64,000 nucleotides of DNA from contig NZ_VKDC01000020.1 in NCBI RefSeq assembly GCF_007097395.1, positions 42,753 through 106,752 on the forward strand. The letters are read 5' to 3'. The DNA is from Fulvivirga sp. M361. GTDB taxonomy: Bacteria; Bacteroidota; Bacteroidia; Cytophagales; Cyclobacteriaceae. A program made the position numbers and the translations under genes. Positions 17,712 through 26,478 of the stretch are shown here, one piece after another (the first letter of the stretch is position 1; each line of letters opens with the position of its first letter). The notes under the pieces are model-generated. The model did not search any database and was not told the DNA's origin. It saw nothing but the letters and a program-made list of their open reading frames with translations.

Positions 17712-20558
17712 ATGAAAGTCAAATTTAAACCAACACCTGCCATGAGAACGATCCGTATATTATGTATCCTCTTTTTTTCCTTTTTCATTACCTCTATACA
17801 GGCGCAGAAAATTGCTGTAGAGCTTGATCTTAATATACCACTTCCTGTTGATAGTAATGTCCGCATAGGAAAACTTGATAACGGTCTTACGTACTACATC
17901 CGTAAAAATGCTAAGCCTGAAAACAAAGTGGAGTTACGATTAGTGTTGGATGCAGGGTCTATGCTCGAAGATGAAAGTCAACGTGGATTAGCACATTTTC
18001 TGGAGCACATGGCGTTTAATGGTACTAAGAATTTTGAAAAGAATGAGCTGGTGAATTACCTCCAGTCCGTCGGTGTGAAGTTTGGAGCAGATCTGAATGC
18101 TTACACCAGCTTTGACGAGACTGTATATATCCTGCCAATACCTTCAGATGATGAAGAGATCCTCAATAAAGGTTTAACAGTATTGGAAGATTGGGCTCAG
18201 AATATGCTGTTGGATGAGGAAGAGATTGACAAAGAACGTGGAGTAGTCATTGAAGAGTGGAGGTTAGGTCAGGGGGCCGACCAGCGGATGAGAGATCAAT
18301 GGTTCCCGGTAATGTTTAAAGATTCGCGTTATGCAGATCGTCTGCCTATTGGTACGAAAGAAACGCTGGAAACTTTCAAGTATAACACCTTGCGTCAGTT
18401 TTATAAAGACTGGTATCGTCCGAATTTGATGGCTGTAATCGCTGTGGGAGATATTGATCCGGATGTTATGGAGCAAAAGATAAAAGAACGCTTTGGCAGA
18501 CTTACTAACCCGAAAAAACCAAAAGAAAGGACTTTTTATAAAGTTCCTGATCATGATGAGACACTAACCAGTGTAGTTACGGATAAGGAAGCAGCTTTTA
18601 CCAGGATACAACTGGTGTATAAGAAAGACAATAAGCCTACTGAAACATTGGCAGATTTTAAGCGTGATATGACCTATTTATTATATACAGGTATGCTCAA
18701 CCAACGTCTGGATGAACTGAAGCGTGCAGCAGAACCACCGTTTATTTATGCTAATACCGGTTTTGGTAGTATGGTCAGGACCAAAGATAATTATACCTCA
18801 TTTGCTGTGGTGGGTGCTGATGGTATCAAAAAAGGGCTTATGACATTGGTCATAGAAAATGAGCGTGCCAAACGTTTTGGATTTACGAAAGGTGAATTGG
18901 AAAGATTCAAAAAGATTGTGATCAATAGCCTGGAAAAAGCGATGAAAGAAGCAGATAAAACAGAATCTGAAGACTATGCAGATGAGTATATCAGAAATTT
19001 TTTATCAGCTGAACCGATACCCGGAATTGATTTTGAATATAATTTCTATAAAGATGTGTTGCCCTCGATCTCACTTAATGAGGTAAACCAGTTAGGAAAG
19101 CAATGGATAGGTAAAACCAACCGTGTAGTGGTGATCACTGGCCCGGAAAAAGAAGGTATAACCATGCCTACCGAGGAACAAGTCAATAAAATGATAAGAG
19201 AAGCTACTTTGGCCCACATCGAACCTTATGAAGACAAGCTAATACCTACGTCATTAATGGAAGCGCAGCCTCAGCCTGGCAAGGTGACAGAGACTAAAAC
19301 ATTAAAAACAGTAGAGGCCACCGAATTAATACTGTCTAATGGGTTGAAAGTAGTACTTAAATCCACTGATTTTAAAAACGACGAAATATTCATGGAGGCC
19401 TTTAGCTACGGGGGTGAATCACTTTATGAGTTAACTGATGAGCAAACTGCTGCCAATGCAGCCAGCGTAATCGCTGAGGGCGGAGTGAAAGACTTATCAC
19501 CTACTGATATCCGTAAGGTACTCTCTGGTAAAACAGTAAATGCAGGCCCCTATATTAACAGGTTATCAGAGGGAGTGAGCGGAAGTACCTCGCCGGAGGA
19601 TATCGAAATTATGCTTCAATTGGTGCACCTTTATTTCACTTCTCCCCGGAAAGATCGGGAGTCTTTTGAATCCTTCAAGTCTAAAAATGCTATGTTGTTG
19701 CAGAACCTGATGGCCAACCCCCAGTTTTTCTATACCGATCAACTTAGTAAAATAATGACGGATGATCACCCGAGAGGGGAAAGGTTCCCTACGCCGGAAG
19801 ACCTGGAAAAGATAGATTTCAACAGAGCCCATGAGATCTATAAAGAACGTTTTCAAGATGCCGCAGATTTTACCTTCTTTTTTGTCGGCAGCTTTGATCA
19901 GGAAAAGCTTGTGCCGTTGTTGGAGGCTTATTTGGGTAGCTTACCTTCTATCGGATCAAAAGAAGAATGGAGAGATTTGGGCGTGAGGCCTCCGAAGGGA
20001 GTAGTAAATAAAGTTCTGAATAAAGGTACAGATCAAAAGAGTGATGTCACAGTTGTGTTTACAGGTGAGAAAACCTATGCAAAAAAAGAAAACTATCATT
20101 TACGATCTCTGGGAGAACACCTCACGAATCGGTTAATAGAAGTATTAAGAGAGGACAAGTCCGGTGTATATGGAGTCAATGCCCAAGGTAGTGCTTCTAA
20201 ATATCCCTATGAAAATTATTCATTTGTAGTCAGTTTCTCATGTGGCCCGGAAAACGTTGATGAGCTCGTTAAAGCTGTATTTGATGAAATCGATAAGATC
20301 AAAGAGGATGGAATATCAGCAGAAGACCTTACCAAGATCACAGAAACTCAAAAGAGGGACCGAAAAGACCGTTTAAAAGAAAATAAATTCTGGATAAGCG
20401 CTTTGAAGTCCTATTATTTTAATGGTACTGATCTGGATACCTTCTATGAATATGAGGAGCAAATGAAAAAGCTGGCAGCTAAAGATATACAAAATGCAGC
20501 CAGAGAATACCTGAAAGAAGATGCCTATATAAAGGTAATCCTGATGCCTGAGGAATGA
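17712..20558 (+). CDS. M16 family zinc metalloprotease (two-repeat, secreted)
   Basis: 948 residues. A signal-peptide-like hydrophobic stretch covers residues 13-32 ending in IQAQ, so the true start may be M11 (17742). The active N-terminal half carries the inverted zinc motif HFLEH (95-99), with the third ligand about E175 in KERGVVIEEW. The C-terminal half (from about residue 530) is a second M16-like repeat without a zinc site, as in PqqL-type zinc proteases. It is probably periplasmic and degrades peptides. A TATTTTCG sequence near 17692-17699 could be a weak -7 element. The gene ends 72 bases before a shared palindromic terminator. Confidence 0.92.
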   Translation: MKVKFKPTPAMRTIRILCILFFSFFITSIQAQKIAVELDLNIPLPVDSNVRIGKLDNGLTYYIRKNAKPENKVELRLVLDAGSMLEDESQRGLAHFLEHMAFNGTKNFEKNELVNYLQSVGVKFGADLNAYTSFDETVYILPIPSDDEEILNKGLTVLEDWAQNMLLDEEEIDKERGVVIEEWRLGQGADQRMRDQWFPVMFKDSRYADRLPIGTKETLETFKYNTLRQFYKDWYRPNLMAVIAVGDIDPDVMEQKIKERFGRLTNPKKPKERTFYKVPDHDETLTSVVTDKEAAFTRIQLVYKKDNKPTETLADFKRDMTYLLYTGMLNQRLDELKRAAEPPFIYANTGFGSMVRTKDNYTSFAVVGADGIKKGLMTLVIENERAKRFGFTKGELERFKKIVINSLEKAMKEADKTESEDYADEYIRNFLSAEPIPGIDFEYNFYKDVLPSISLNEVNQLGKQWIGKTNRVVVITGPEKEGITMPTEEQVNKMIREATLAHIEPYEDKLIPTSLMEAQPQPGKVTETKTLKTVEATELILSNGLKVVLKSTDFKNDEIFMEAFSYGGESLYELTDEQTAANAASVIAEGGVKDLSPTDIRKVLSGKTVNAGPYINRLSEGVSGSTSPEDIEIMLQLVHLYFTSPRKDRESFESFKSKNAMLLQNLMANPQFFYTDQLSKIMTDDHPRGERFPTPEDLEKIDFNRAHEIYKERFQDAADFTFFFVGSFDQEKLVPLLEAYLGSLPSIGSKEEWRDLGVRPPKGVVNKVLNKGTDQKSDVTVVFTGEKTYAKKENYHLRSLGEHLTNRLIEVLREDKSGVYGVNAQGSASKYPYENYSFVVSFSCGPENVDELVKAVFDEIDKIKEDGISAEDLTKITETQKRDRKDRLKENKFWISALKSYYFNGTDLDTFYEYEEQMKKLAAKDIQNAAREYLKEDAYIKVILMPEE

Positions 20559-20630
20559 TACGCCCTGTGGATTTTTCGGCAATTCATAGAACGTTAAAAA
20601 ATTGAACGTCATACTGTATTGAGATACTAA

Positions 20631-20661
20631 AGCATCCAAAAGCAATTGCTTTTGGATGCTT
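20631..20661. terminator. Perfect 30-bp palindrome, bidirectional terminator
   Basis: Positions 20631-20660 form a perfect 15+15 palindrome (half-site AGCATCCAAAAGCAA). It is flanked by A residues on the left and TTTT on the right, between the converging M16 protease and lipoprotein genes. In RNA it would fold into a strong hairpin on either strand. Confidence 0.75.
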
Positions 20662-20669
20662 TTTAGAAA

Positions 20670-21434
20670 CTATTCAATGGGGTTTAGTACAAATAAAACA
20701 TCTGAAGGTACTCCTTCAATATCAAGTTCTAAGATTAAACCAAGGGTGTTCGGATTGATACTTTCAACAGTAAATTCTTGTTTTGAGCCATCTTCGTTTG
20801 TAAGCGTTAAATTTTTTTCGGAGTTACTTAAGCTCCATTGAAACAAAAATTGGCCTAATGTCTCACCGGGACATAACTCACGTCCTACATCTTCTAACCC
20901 CAACTGTTCATCGCGTTGAAATAAAAGAATGTCATCCTTCTCACACTCGTCTAAGGCCGGGAAAATACTAAATCCATCTACCAGGGCGTCTTTGATAATC
21001 CAGCTTTTCTCAGTTTTGCCGGTCAAATGATTTCCAACAGAAGAAATAACTGAGATTTCAGATTTATTTAGTTTGTTTTCCTCCAGCTCAGTAAGACTAA
21101 CTTCTGTGTGCCAATTAGTGGTATCCCCTTTAAAGACATCTACATAATACACAACAGGAGATAAGTCTTCATTAAAAATTACTTCTCCTGTAGCGTCTGT
21201 TTCATCAGAAGCCACTGGATTTTGACCAGTTAACCAATCTTGTTGAGAACTGTACAGCACTACATTTATAGCATTTACCGGTATGCCATTTTGAGTCACC
21301 GTAAGCGTTAGGCTGGTGGGTATTATTTTTGGATCGTCGTCGTTACAGGAGTAAAGCAACAAGGAAAAGAATAGCATCTTCAACATTAATTTTTTCGTTG
21401 TCACGAAATATCCATGTGTTTTTAATAATCGCAT
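20670..21434 (-). CDS. Secreted lipoprotein, unknown function
   Basis: 254 residues. The lipobox LLYSC follows a hydrophobic stretch, so the start is more likely the internal Met at 21386 (MLKMLFFSLLLYSC), giving about 238 residues. After the cysteine there is an acidic NDDD spacer, as is usual for bacteroidete lipoproteins. Next comes a beta-rich stretch (SLTLTVTQNGIPVNAINVVLYSS) resembling a transthyretin-like or carboxypeptidase-regulatory fold. The C-terminal half ends in GQFLFQWSLSNSEKNLTLT, which looks like a lipocalin-type beta-barrel domain. Two cysteines (in DECEKDD and RELCPG) could form a disulfide. I do not recognise a specific function. It is a separate convergent unit next to the M4 protease. 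Confidence 0.8.
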   Translation of the reverse strand: MRLLKTHGYFVTTKKLMLKMLFFSLLLYSCNDDDPKIIPTSLTLTVTQNGIPVNAINVVLYSSQQDWLTGQNPVASDETDATGEVIFNEDLSPVVYYVDVFKGDTTNWHTEVSLTELEENKLNKSEISVISSVGNHLTGKTEKSWIIKDALVDGFSIFPALDECEKDDILLFQRDEQLGLEDVGRELCPGETLGQFLFQWSLSNSEKNLTLTNEDGSKQEFTVESINPNTLGLILELDIEGVPSDVLFVLNPIE

Positions 21435-21482
21435 AGCTTATTAGATTTTAATGATAAAATTTAGTCTGTCAATTGTGGGTAC

Positions 21483-23246
21483 CTATCGCTTATATATTTT
21501 GATAGGATCAGTGATTTGATTGTTTCTTCTTAGGATGTAGATTCCGGCAGGCAGGCCTGTAAGATCTAATGAAATGACACCTTGACCACCTGACTGAATT
21601 CTGCCTTTGGTATTTACCTTACTTCCTAAGGTCGAGTAAATAGTTATGTCCGGATCGTTACCTTGTGCGGGTACATCTTCTATGTCTATTTGTACCCGTT
21701 CTCCATCTTGAACCGGATTTGGAAAAGCTCGTGAGGCTGTTCTTGATAAGCTCGTTTCATCAACGTTGGTGATAACCTGTTTTCTTATACCTACGGCATC
21801 CCACGCCTTTATGACCTGTCTAAGTTCTTGAGAATCTTTCCCAAACAGATCTGTGGTAGCTTGTATCGAGCCTGACCTGGCATCCATGAATTTAGCCGTA
21901 GAGTTGAGATAATAATTAAGTGTTCGGTAAGCTATCTGCTCTGCTTTGCCCAGGCCCAGGGCTGATATATTGTAGTCATCCCCATTGTCGTTTATTCCCT
22001 CACCTCCCATAGTAAGCAGGTAAAACCAGTAGTTTATAGGGCCATTGTTTTGATGTGCAAATATGTCACGTTCCTGGCCTGAATACCAGTTTTCACCTTT
22101 GTAGGTATCGGGCTGACCTTTTGCTTTAGGGTCTGACAGGTCCCTGAAACCCCCCAGTTGCTCTGCCAAAACCCAGAGATCTTTTAAGCCATTGACGCTA
22201 CGATAAAATTTCACAGAGGTGCCGAAAATATCGGCAAAAGCCTCGTCAAGTGAGGCCGTTTCTCCAATATAGAGTAGTTGAGCGGAATAAAAAACCACAG
22301 CATGTGCCATCTCATGCGCTACTACGTCCAGCGTAGCATTTGGACCCAATGGCCCTCCGTCACCATAGCCCATGAAGTTAAAAGGAGGTGCCAGGTAAAA
22401 TGCCTCATCCCAATCGTCGCCTAAATGAACAATACTGTTTATATCACCACCCTCATTATCTATACTATTGCGTTTATGTACATCCAGAAAATAATCAAAT
22501 GTAACTTCAGATGCCCAGTGAATATCTGTTGCTATTTCATCAAGTCGTTCATTCCGTAAATCCCATAAGTTATCTTCGTCTTGAAAATTAGTGACTGTAT
22601 CAAGCAGTGGGGCCTGGCCAAAATTTTCTGTGAACTGTTCAATAGTTTGATTTTCAGCGTTAAGCGTTCTGATAAGTACTCCCTGACGTTCTTCTTGTAA
22701 AATAAACCCTCCTGCTTGTTTATACGCAGTGATATCTACTTCACCATGATATCTGGTAATAGCTTTACCGGGAGAGTTTACTCCTCGATATTGAGGAACA
22801 GTGAGGGTAGTGTGTCCGTCTACTGCGTCAACGAAATTTAGCAAACCCGATTCTGAGGTACACTCAGTCAGATAAAAATCGTTATCTTCTTTGATCAGAT
22901 AATGATTTTTATCTGGCTGTGATATTTTTCCCAGACGGGCAGCATGCCCCTCATTCATTTTGATTGTTTGGACAGAATGGTCCTGGATGGACTTAAGTCT
23001 GTTGTTATCAAAGTGAGCAATTACTTCTCCTCCCAGCACTTTGACACCATGGTGATATTGCTGCAAGCGAACATGTATCATTCCCAGCTTGTCCTGTTTG
23101 AGGTTGACAACCGACAGAGAGTCCGCAGAAGACAGGTGTACTTGTTTGTAGACCTGGTATAGATATGATGCCGGTATATCGATTGTCTGACCATAGGACC
23201 GGACAACAAAAACTAAGATCAATAATGGGTATACGAAACGATTCAT
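21483..23246 (-). CDS. M4 (thermolysin-like) metallopeptidase with T9SS sorting domain
   Basis: 587 residues with a signal peptide (about 1-19, ending SYGQ). An FTP-like propeptide (about 60-110, with GVKVLGGEVIAHF) comes next. The catalytic domain carries the zinc site HEMAH (311-315) and, about 20 residues on, SLDEAFADIFG, whose glutamate should be the third ligand. The last 85 residues form a type A type-IX-secretion sorting domain, with FPNPV near 503, IYSTLGS, and a final LPAGIYILRR and KIYKR tail. The enzyme is therefore predicted to be exported through the T9SS and act outside the cell. It is monocistronic by spacing (over 200 bases to the next gene upstream). Confidence 0.92.
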   Translation of the reverse strand: MNRFVYPLLILVFVVRSYGQTIDIPASYLYQVYKQVHLSSADSLSVVNLKQDKLGMIHVRLQQYHHGVKVLGGEVIAHFDNNRLKSIQDHSVQTIKMNEGHAARLGKISQPDKNHYLIKEDNDFYLTECTSESGLLNFVDAVDGHTTLTVPQYRGVNSPGKAITRYHGEVDITAYKQAGGFILQEERQGVLIRTLNAENQTIEQFTENFGQAPLLDTVTNFQDEDNLWDLRNERLDEIATDIHWASEVTFDYFLDVHKRNSIDNEGGDINSIVHLGDDWDEAFYLAPPFNFMGYGDGGPLGPNATLDVVAHEMAHAVVFYSAQLLYIGETASLDEAFADIFGTSVKFYRSVNGLKDLWVLAEQLGGFRDLSDPKAKGQPDTYKGENWYSGQERDIFAHQNNGPINYWFYLLTMGGEGINDNGDDYNISALGLGKAEQIAYRTLNYYLNSTAKFMDARSGSIQATTDLFGKDSQELRQVIKAWDAVGIRKQVITNVDETSLSRTASRAFPNPVQDGERVQIDIEDVPAQGNDPDITIYSTLGSKVNTKGRIQSGGQGVISLDLTGLPAGIYILRRNNQITDPIKIYKR

Positions 23247-23489
23247 CCTTCTTTAATTTGAGTCGACTTAAAGTGGCATGTCCGTATACTTTAGTTGTAT
23301 GCAGTTGAAAATAAACTGATATTTTTCCTGGAAATAACGGTTCGACAGGTAGAGACATCTAAGTAAAAAGTCAATTATAGTTTATTATATCAGGTGTAAG
23401 GATTGGCAATAAGAACTTTGCCGGTTTGCCTGGAGGTTGACAACCCTCTTAACAAGGTGTATTTAAATGCTACAAGAGGAATGATAACC

Positions 23490-24125
23490 CTAAAACGAAA
23501 TGCCCCATTTACCCGTAAAGATAAAATCGATACCTGTTTCACGGTTCTCAAAGGCTTTGAAGATATTTTCAAGCCCAAAATTAATATCAAAAAAGAAGTG
23601 CTTTCCCAGTCTTCTTTGAATACCATATAATAGATTGATAGTAGCGTGATCATCATTTTTGCTGAAACGGTGACCATAAGTGGATACAGCGCTGAAATAA
23701 TTTCCGGAAAAATTATTAGCGCTCTTACCTCTTAACATCCGTTTGTTCATGAAGTAGTAATAGCGAATACCACCCAGTATTTGTACTTCTTGAAAATCAT
23801 CCCGGTCAGACCGCAGATAAGATTCTACTATCCATGACCAATTGGGGTTTACTTTTTGTTCAAAGGCCAGGTTGATCACTTTGTTTCGAGCAGCATCTTT
23901 ATCTTCCCAATTTGATACCAGGAACAGGTAAGGCCCTACCAGGTCTATTTTGAATAGACTTAACTTTTCCTCTTGTGCTCGAATGATTTTGTTGTAAGCA
24001 CGTAGCAATTGAGAATACTGAACCGTATCCATTGTTTCCGTACTGGTTTCCACCTTGATTTTTTCTTGCCCATAACTGGCACAAGTACAACCTATAAGAT
24101 AAAATACTAAAACTACTTTTTTCAT
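23490..24125 (-). CDS. Predicted outer-membrane-like protein of an ECF sigma operon
   Basis: 211 residues with a signal peptide (about 1-19, ending SYGQ). A short charged region with a KIIRAQEEKLSLFKID helix follows, then alternating beta-strand-like segments ending in an aromatic C-terminus (WGISF), as expected for a small beta-barrel. I do not recognise the family. The start overlaps the stop of the upstream DUF4097-like gene by four bases. It is the last gene of a sigma / anti-sigma / DUF4097 / this-protein run, so it is probably an envelope target or regulator of that system. Confidence 0.8.
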   Translation of the reverse strand: MKKVVLVFYLIGCTCASYGQEKIKVETSTETMDTVQYSQLLRAYNKIIRAQEEKLSLFKIDLVGPYLFLVSNWEDKDAARNKVINLAFEQKVNPNWSWIVESYLRSDRDDFQEVQILGGIRYYYFMNKRMLRGKSANNFSGNYFSAVSTYGHRFSKNDDHATINLLYGIQRRLGKHFFFDINFGLENIFKAFENRETGIDFIFTGKWGISF

Positions 24126-25021
24126 TTGACAGATAGGCTGATGACACCAAAGCTGGTCTCGGCGTTAATCCTGGATTTTCCATTGCCCAAATAACGCCAG
24201 GAGCTTACGTTATTTTTTTGATCCATTTTCCCTGTTAAATGGTGCGGTACCTTTATTTTTCCAAAATTTGATTTTAACTTAATTTGAAACTCGTCCCAAT
24301 TTGCCAATACTTCCAGGTTAATATCAGACTTATCTGCTTCAATATTCAGCGCTGCCTGACGCTGTACATTACTTATGGTAATATCCCCTAGTCGGGAGTT
24401 TATAGATAATATACCTGAGAGGTGGTCTATAGTGGTTTTAGTTTTATTAAAATCAAGTGTGTGATTTCCCGAAAAGTTCTTGGACGTGAAATCTCCGAAA
24501 TAGCTCTCTATTTTTCCTGTTCCTCCTACATGATTCAGGGTGATGTTACCAAATTTGTTAGTAACAATATGTTTACCATATATGCCTGAAATGTCAATGT
24601 TACCGTATTCATTGTTGATCGTGAGCTGTATGCTGGCCGGAACCCAAATTTCATACTCCACAAGTAGTATAGCTTGCAGTTCTTTTACGTTATTGGGGAA
24701 TTCCAGCTGATTTGCTAAGTTGATGATGTTCTTACGTTTGTTCATGGTATATTTCTGGTATTCCAACTCTTTTCTTGCTACTTCTGATAACACAGCCTTA
24801 GCTATGAGTTTTAATGTTACTTTGACTGCATTTTTTTCCCAGGTATTTACAGCTATTGACGACTTCTCTCCACGAATGAGTAAGGCATCACCTGCTTGAT
24901 AGTCAAAACTTCTTTCAATGGTTTTGGTGATCACTTTCACCTGGATCTGGGCTGACCCAACAGTAAAAGCCGACAGAAAGAGGATAAATGTCAAACAATA
25001 TGATAAAATTTTTACGCTCAT
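24122..25021 (-). CDS. DUF4097-like beta-helix envelope protein
   Basis: 299 residues with a signal peptide (about 8-25, ending GSAQ). From about residue 130 on there are repeated short strands of the type NIDISGIYGKH, NITLNHVGG, DITISNVQ and DINLEVLAN, a right-handed beta-helix-like pattern typical of the DUF4097 putative adhesin family. DUF4097 proteins are often encoded next to ECF sigma/anti-sigma pairs and may be envelope sensors or surface proteins; their biochemical role is unknown. Its ATG overlaps the stop of the anti-sigma gene by four bases and its stop overlaps the next gene's start, so it is tightly coupled in the operon. Confidence 0.82.
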   Translation of the reverse strand: MSVKILSYCLTFILFLSAFTVGSAQIQVKVITKTIERSFDYQAGDALLIRGEKSSIAVNTWEKNAVKVTLKLIAKAVLSEVARKELEYQKYTMNKRKNIINLANQLEFPNNVKELQAILLVEYEIWVPASIQLTINNEYGNIDISGIYGKHIVTNKFGNITLNHVGGTGKIESYFGDFTSKNFSGNHTLDFNKTKTTIDHLSGILSINSRLGDITISNVQRQAALNIEADKSDINLEVLANWDEFQIKLKSNFGKIKVPHHLTGKMDQKNNVSSWRYLGNGKSRINAETSFGVISLSVK

Positions 25022-25728
25022 CCGATGATCATCTGTATCAATTGCTTTCCTACCTCGTTTTTTTCTTTTTCAACTCTCACCAGGTAATCCACAAGATGTA
25101 ACTGGGATTTATGGTTGTTCATGGTTGTGATCAACTCTTGTTTTGATGTATCCAGTTCAAGATAGTATTCGAATAGCCCTTTAAACTCTGGTGATTGACA
25201 CTGCAAAGCTATTTTTGAGCAATGTGCTTTTATGACTTCTAAAAGTTCATCATCCTGGTTTAATTCTCCGATGGCCACTTTTAAAATTTCGTTTGGTGCT
25301 GTAATTTCTTCCGTGGTGTTGGAGATCATTATATGCTCATTCGGTTCCTGCAAAAAGTAAAGTCCAAAAATAATAAGCAGGCTCGCAGCAATACCCGTTG
25401 TCCATGCTATTGACAGTTGCCGATTGGTTTTCTCCTTATCTAAAGCCAGGTTTTCAAACCTTACTGGCGCCTCGTAACAGGGTAATGTTTCGATGGCCCT
25501 TCTCATAGGGGCCTCTTTTGAGGCAACTTCAAGTTTTTGTTCCAGATCATCCCATACATGACCAGGAGCACTTTTTAGCTCGATGTATTGTAATAGGGCA
25601 TTGTCCAGGTTTGATAATCCAACTTCCATATCAAGCTCTTCCGATATTTTTCCCCAGATCTGATCAGGTGCCCTGTGTACGGGTAACTGTCTAATAGCTT
25701 TTGTCATATGGTCTTTACTGTCAGGCAT
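25018..25728 (-). CDS. Membrane anti-sigma factor with three N-terminal repeats
   Basis: 236 residues. The cytoplasmic N-terminus holds three tandem copies of a roughly 33-residue unit with the pattern AIxxLPxxxAPxxIW: residues 8-33, 41-66 and 75-95. The AP dipeptides fall at 20, 54 and 87. A single transmembrane helix (about 109-125) follows, then a periplasmic domain of about 110 residues, rich in glutamate and leucine. The position between an ECF sigma gene (one-base overlap, TGATG) and an envelope gene identifies it as the likely anti-sigma factor. No zinc-binding HxxxCxxC motif is present. It is not a standard ASD I recognise, so the sigma-binding surface is presumably in the repeats. 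Confidence 0.82.
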   Translation of the reverse strand: MPDSKDHMTKAIRQLPVHRAPDQIWGKISEELDMEVGLSNLDNALLQYIELKSAPGHVWDDLEQKLEVASKEAPMRRAIETLPCYEAPVRFENLALDKEKTNRQLSIAWTTGIAASLLIIFGLYFLQEPNEHIMISNTTEEITAPNEILKVAIGELNQDDELLEVIKAHCSKIALQCQSPEFKGLFEYYLELDTSKQELITTMNNHKSQLHLVDYLVRVEKEKNEVGKQLIQMIIG

Positions 25729-26264
25729 CAGTCCATCATTGAGGCAAGTGTTTTTTGCAGGCTTTTCTTGGCATAATATAACTGCGATTTAGAAGTGCCT
25801 TCAGAAATCCCTACCAACTCAGCTACTTCTCTGTGGGTATATCCTTCAACTTCTATCAATAAAAACACGTTTTTATAGCCGTTGGGTAGTTGTGCTATCG
25901 CTTTTTCCAAGTATTCGCCTGTAAGGTCAGAGTCCCATATAATCGGTTCCAGTGCTTGTCTTTCTTCATTGATTTCCTCGAAAATCAAGTGTTTTTTCTG
26001 CTTTTCTAATCCAGCTCGTATGACTATGGTTTTAATCCAGGCCCCTAAGGAAGATTCTTTTTTGAAACCTTTTAAACTCCTGAAAATCCTGATAAATGCC
26101 TCTTGAAGCGCATCTGCGGCATCGTATTCATTATTCAGCATCCGTAATAGGATGGTATACATAGCATCTTTGTAACGGTCATAAAGTAACTTTTGAGCCA
26201 CCCGGTCATGGGTCAGACACCTATCTGCCAGTTCGGCCTCATACGGATCAATGGAATAACTCAA
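25728..26264 (-). CDS. ECF RNA polymerase sigma factor
   Basis: 178 residues, the normal length of group 4 sigma factors. Region 2 has YDAADALQEAFIRIFRSLKGFKKESSLGAWIKTI (about 43-76, given in pieces: DALQEAFIRIF, then SLGAWIKTIVIR). Region 4 has LPNGYKNVFLLIEVEGYTHREVAELV and the helix-turn-helix GISEGTSKSQL. It is the first gene of a four-gene operon (sigma, repeat anti-sigma, DUF4097, barrel-like), with overlaps at each junction, so it probably controls its own operon. No obvious bacteroidete housekeeping promoter was found in the 200 bases upstream. Confidence 0.93.
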   Translation of the reverse strand: MSYSIDPYEAELADRCLTHDRVAQKLLYDRYKDAMYTILLRMLNNEYDAADALQEAFIRIFRSLKGFKKESSLGAWIKTIVIRAGLEKQKKHLIFEEINEERQALEPIIWDSDLTGEYLEKAIAQLPNGYKNVFLLIEVEGYTHREVAELVGISEGTSKSQLYYAKKSLQKTLASMMD

Positions 26265-26478
26265 TAGTTAAGGTTCTGAAATTCAAGTTAAAGTGGGTTA
26301 GTAGATATAAAAGGTTGTATGGATCAGAAAGTTTTTTTTAATATTCACCACAGGTGGTCACCGGCTGCATTTATGACTAAAGGGCTGGTTTCAAGTTTTT
26401 GAAAACCATTGAGAAATGACTCTAAAGCATATTGATATGGAAATAGCTGTCAACCAGTAAACAGGGTCGCTTTTATCG

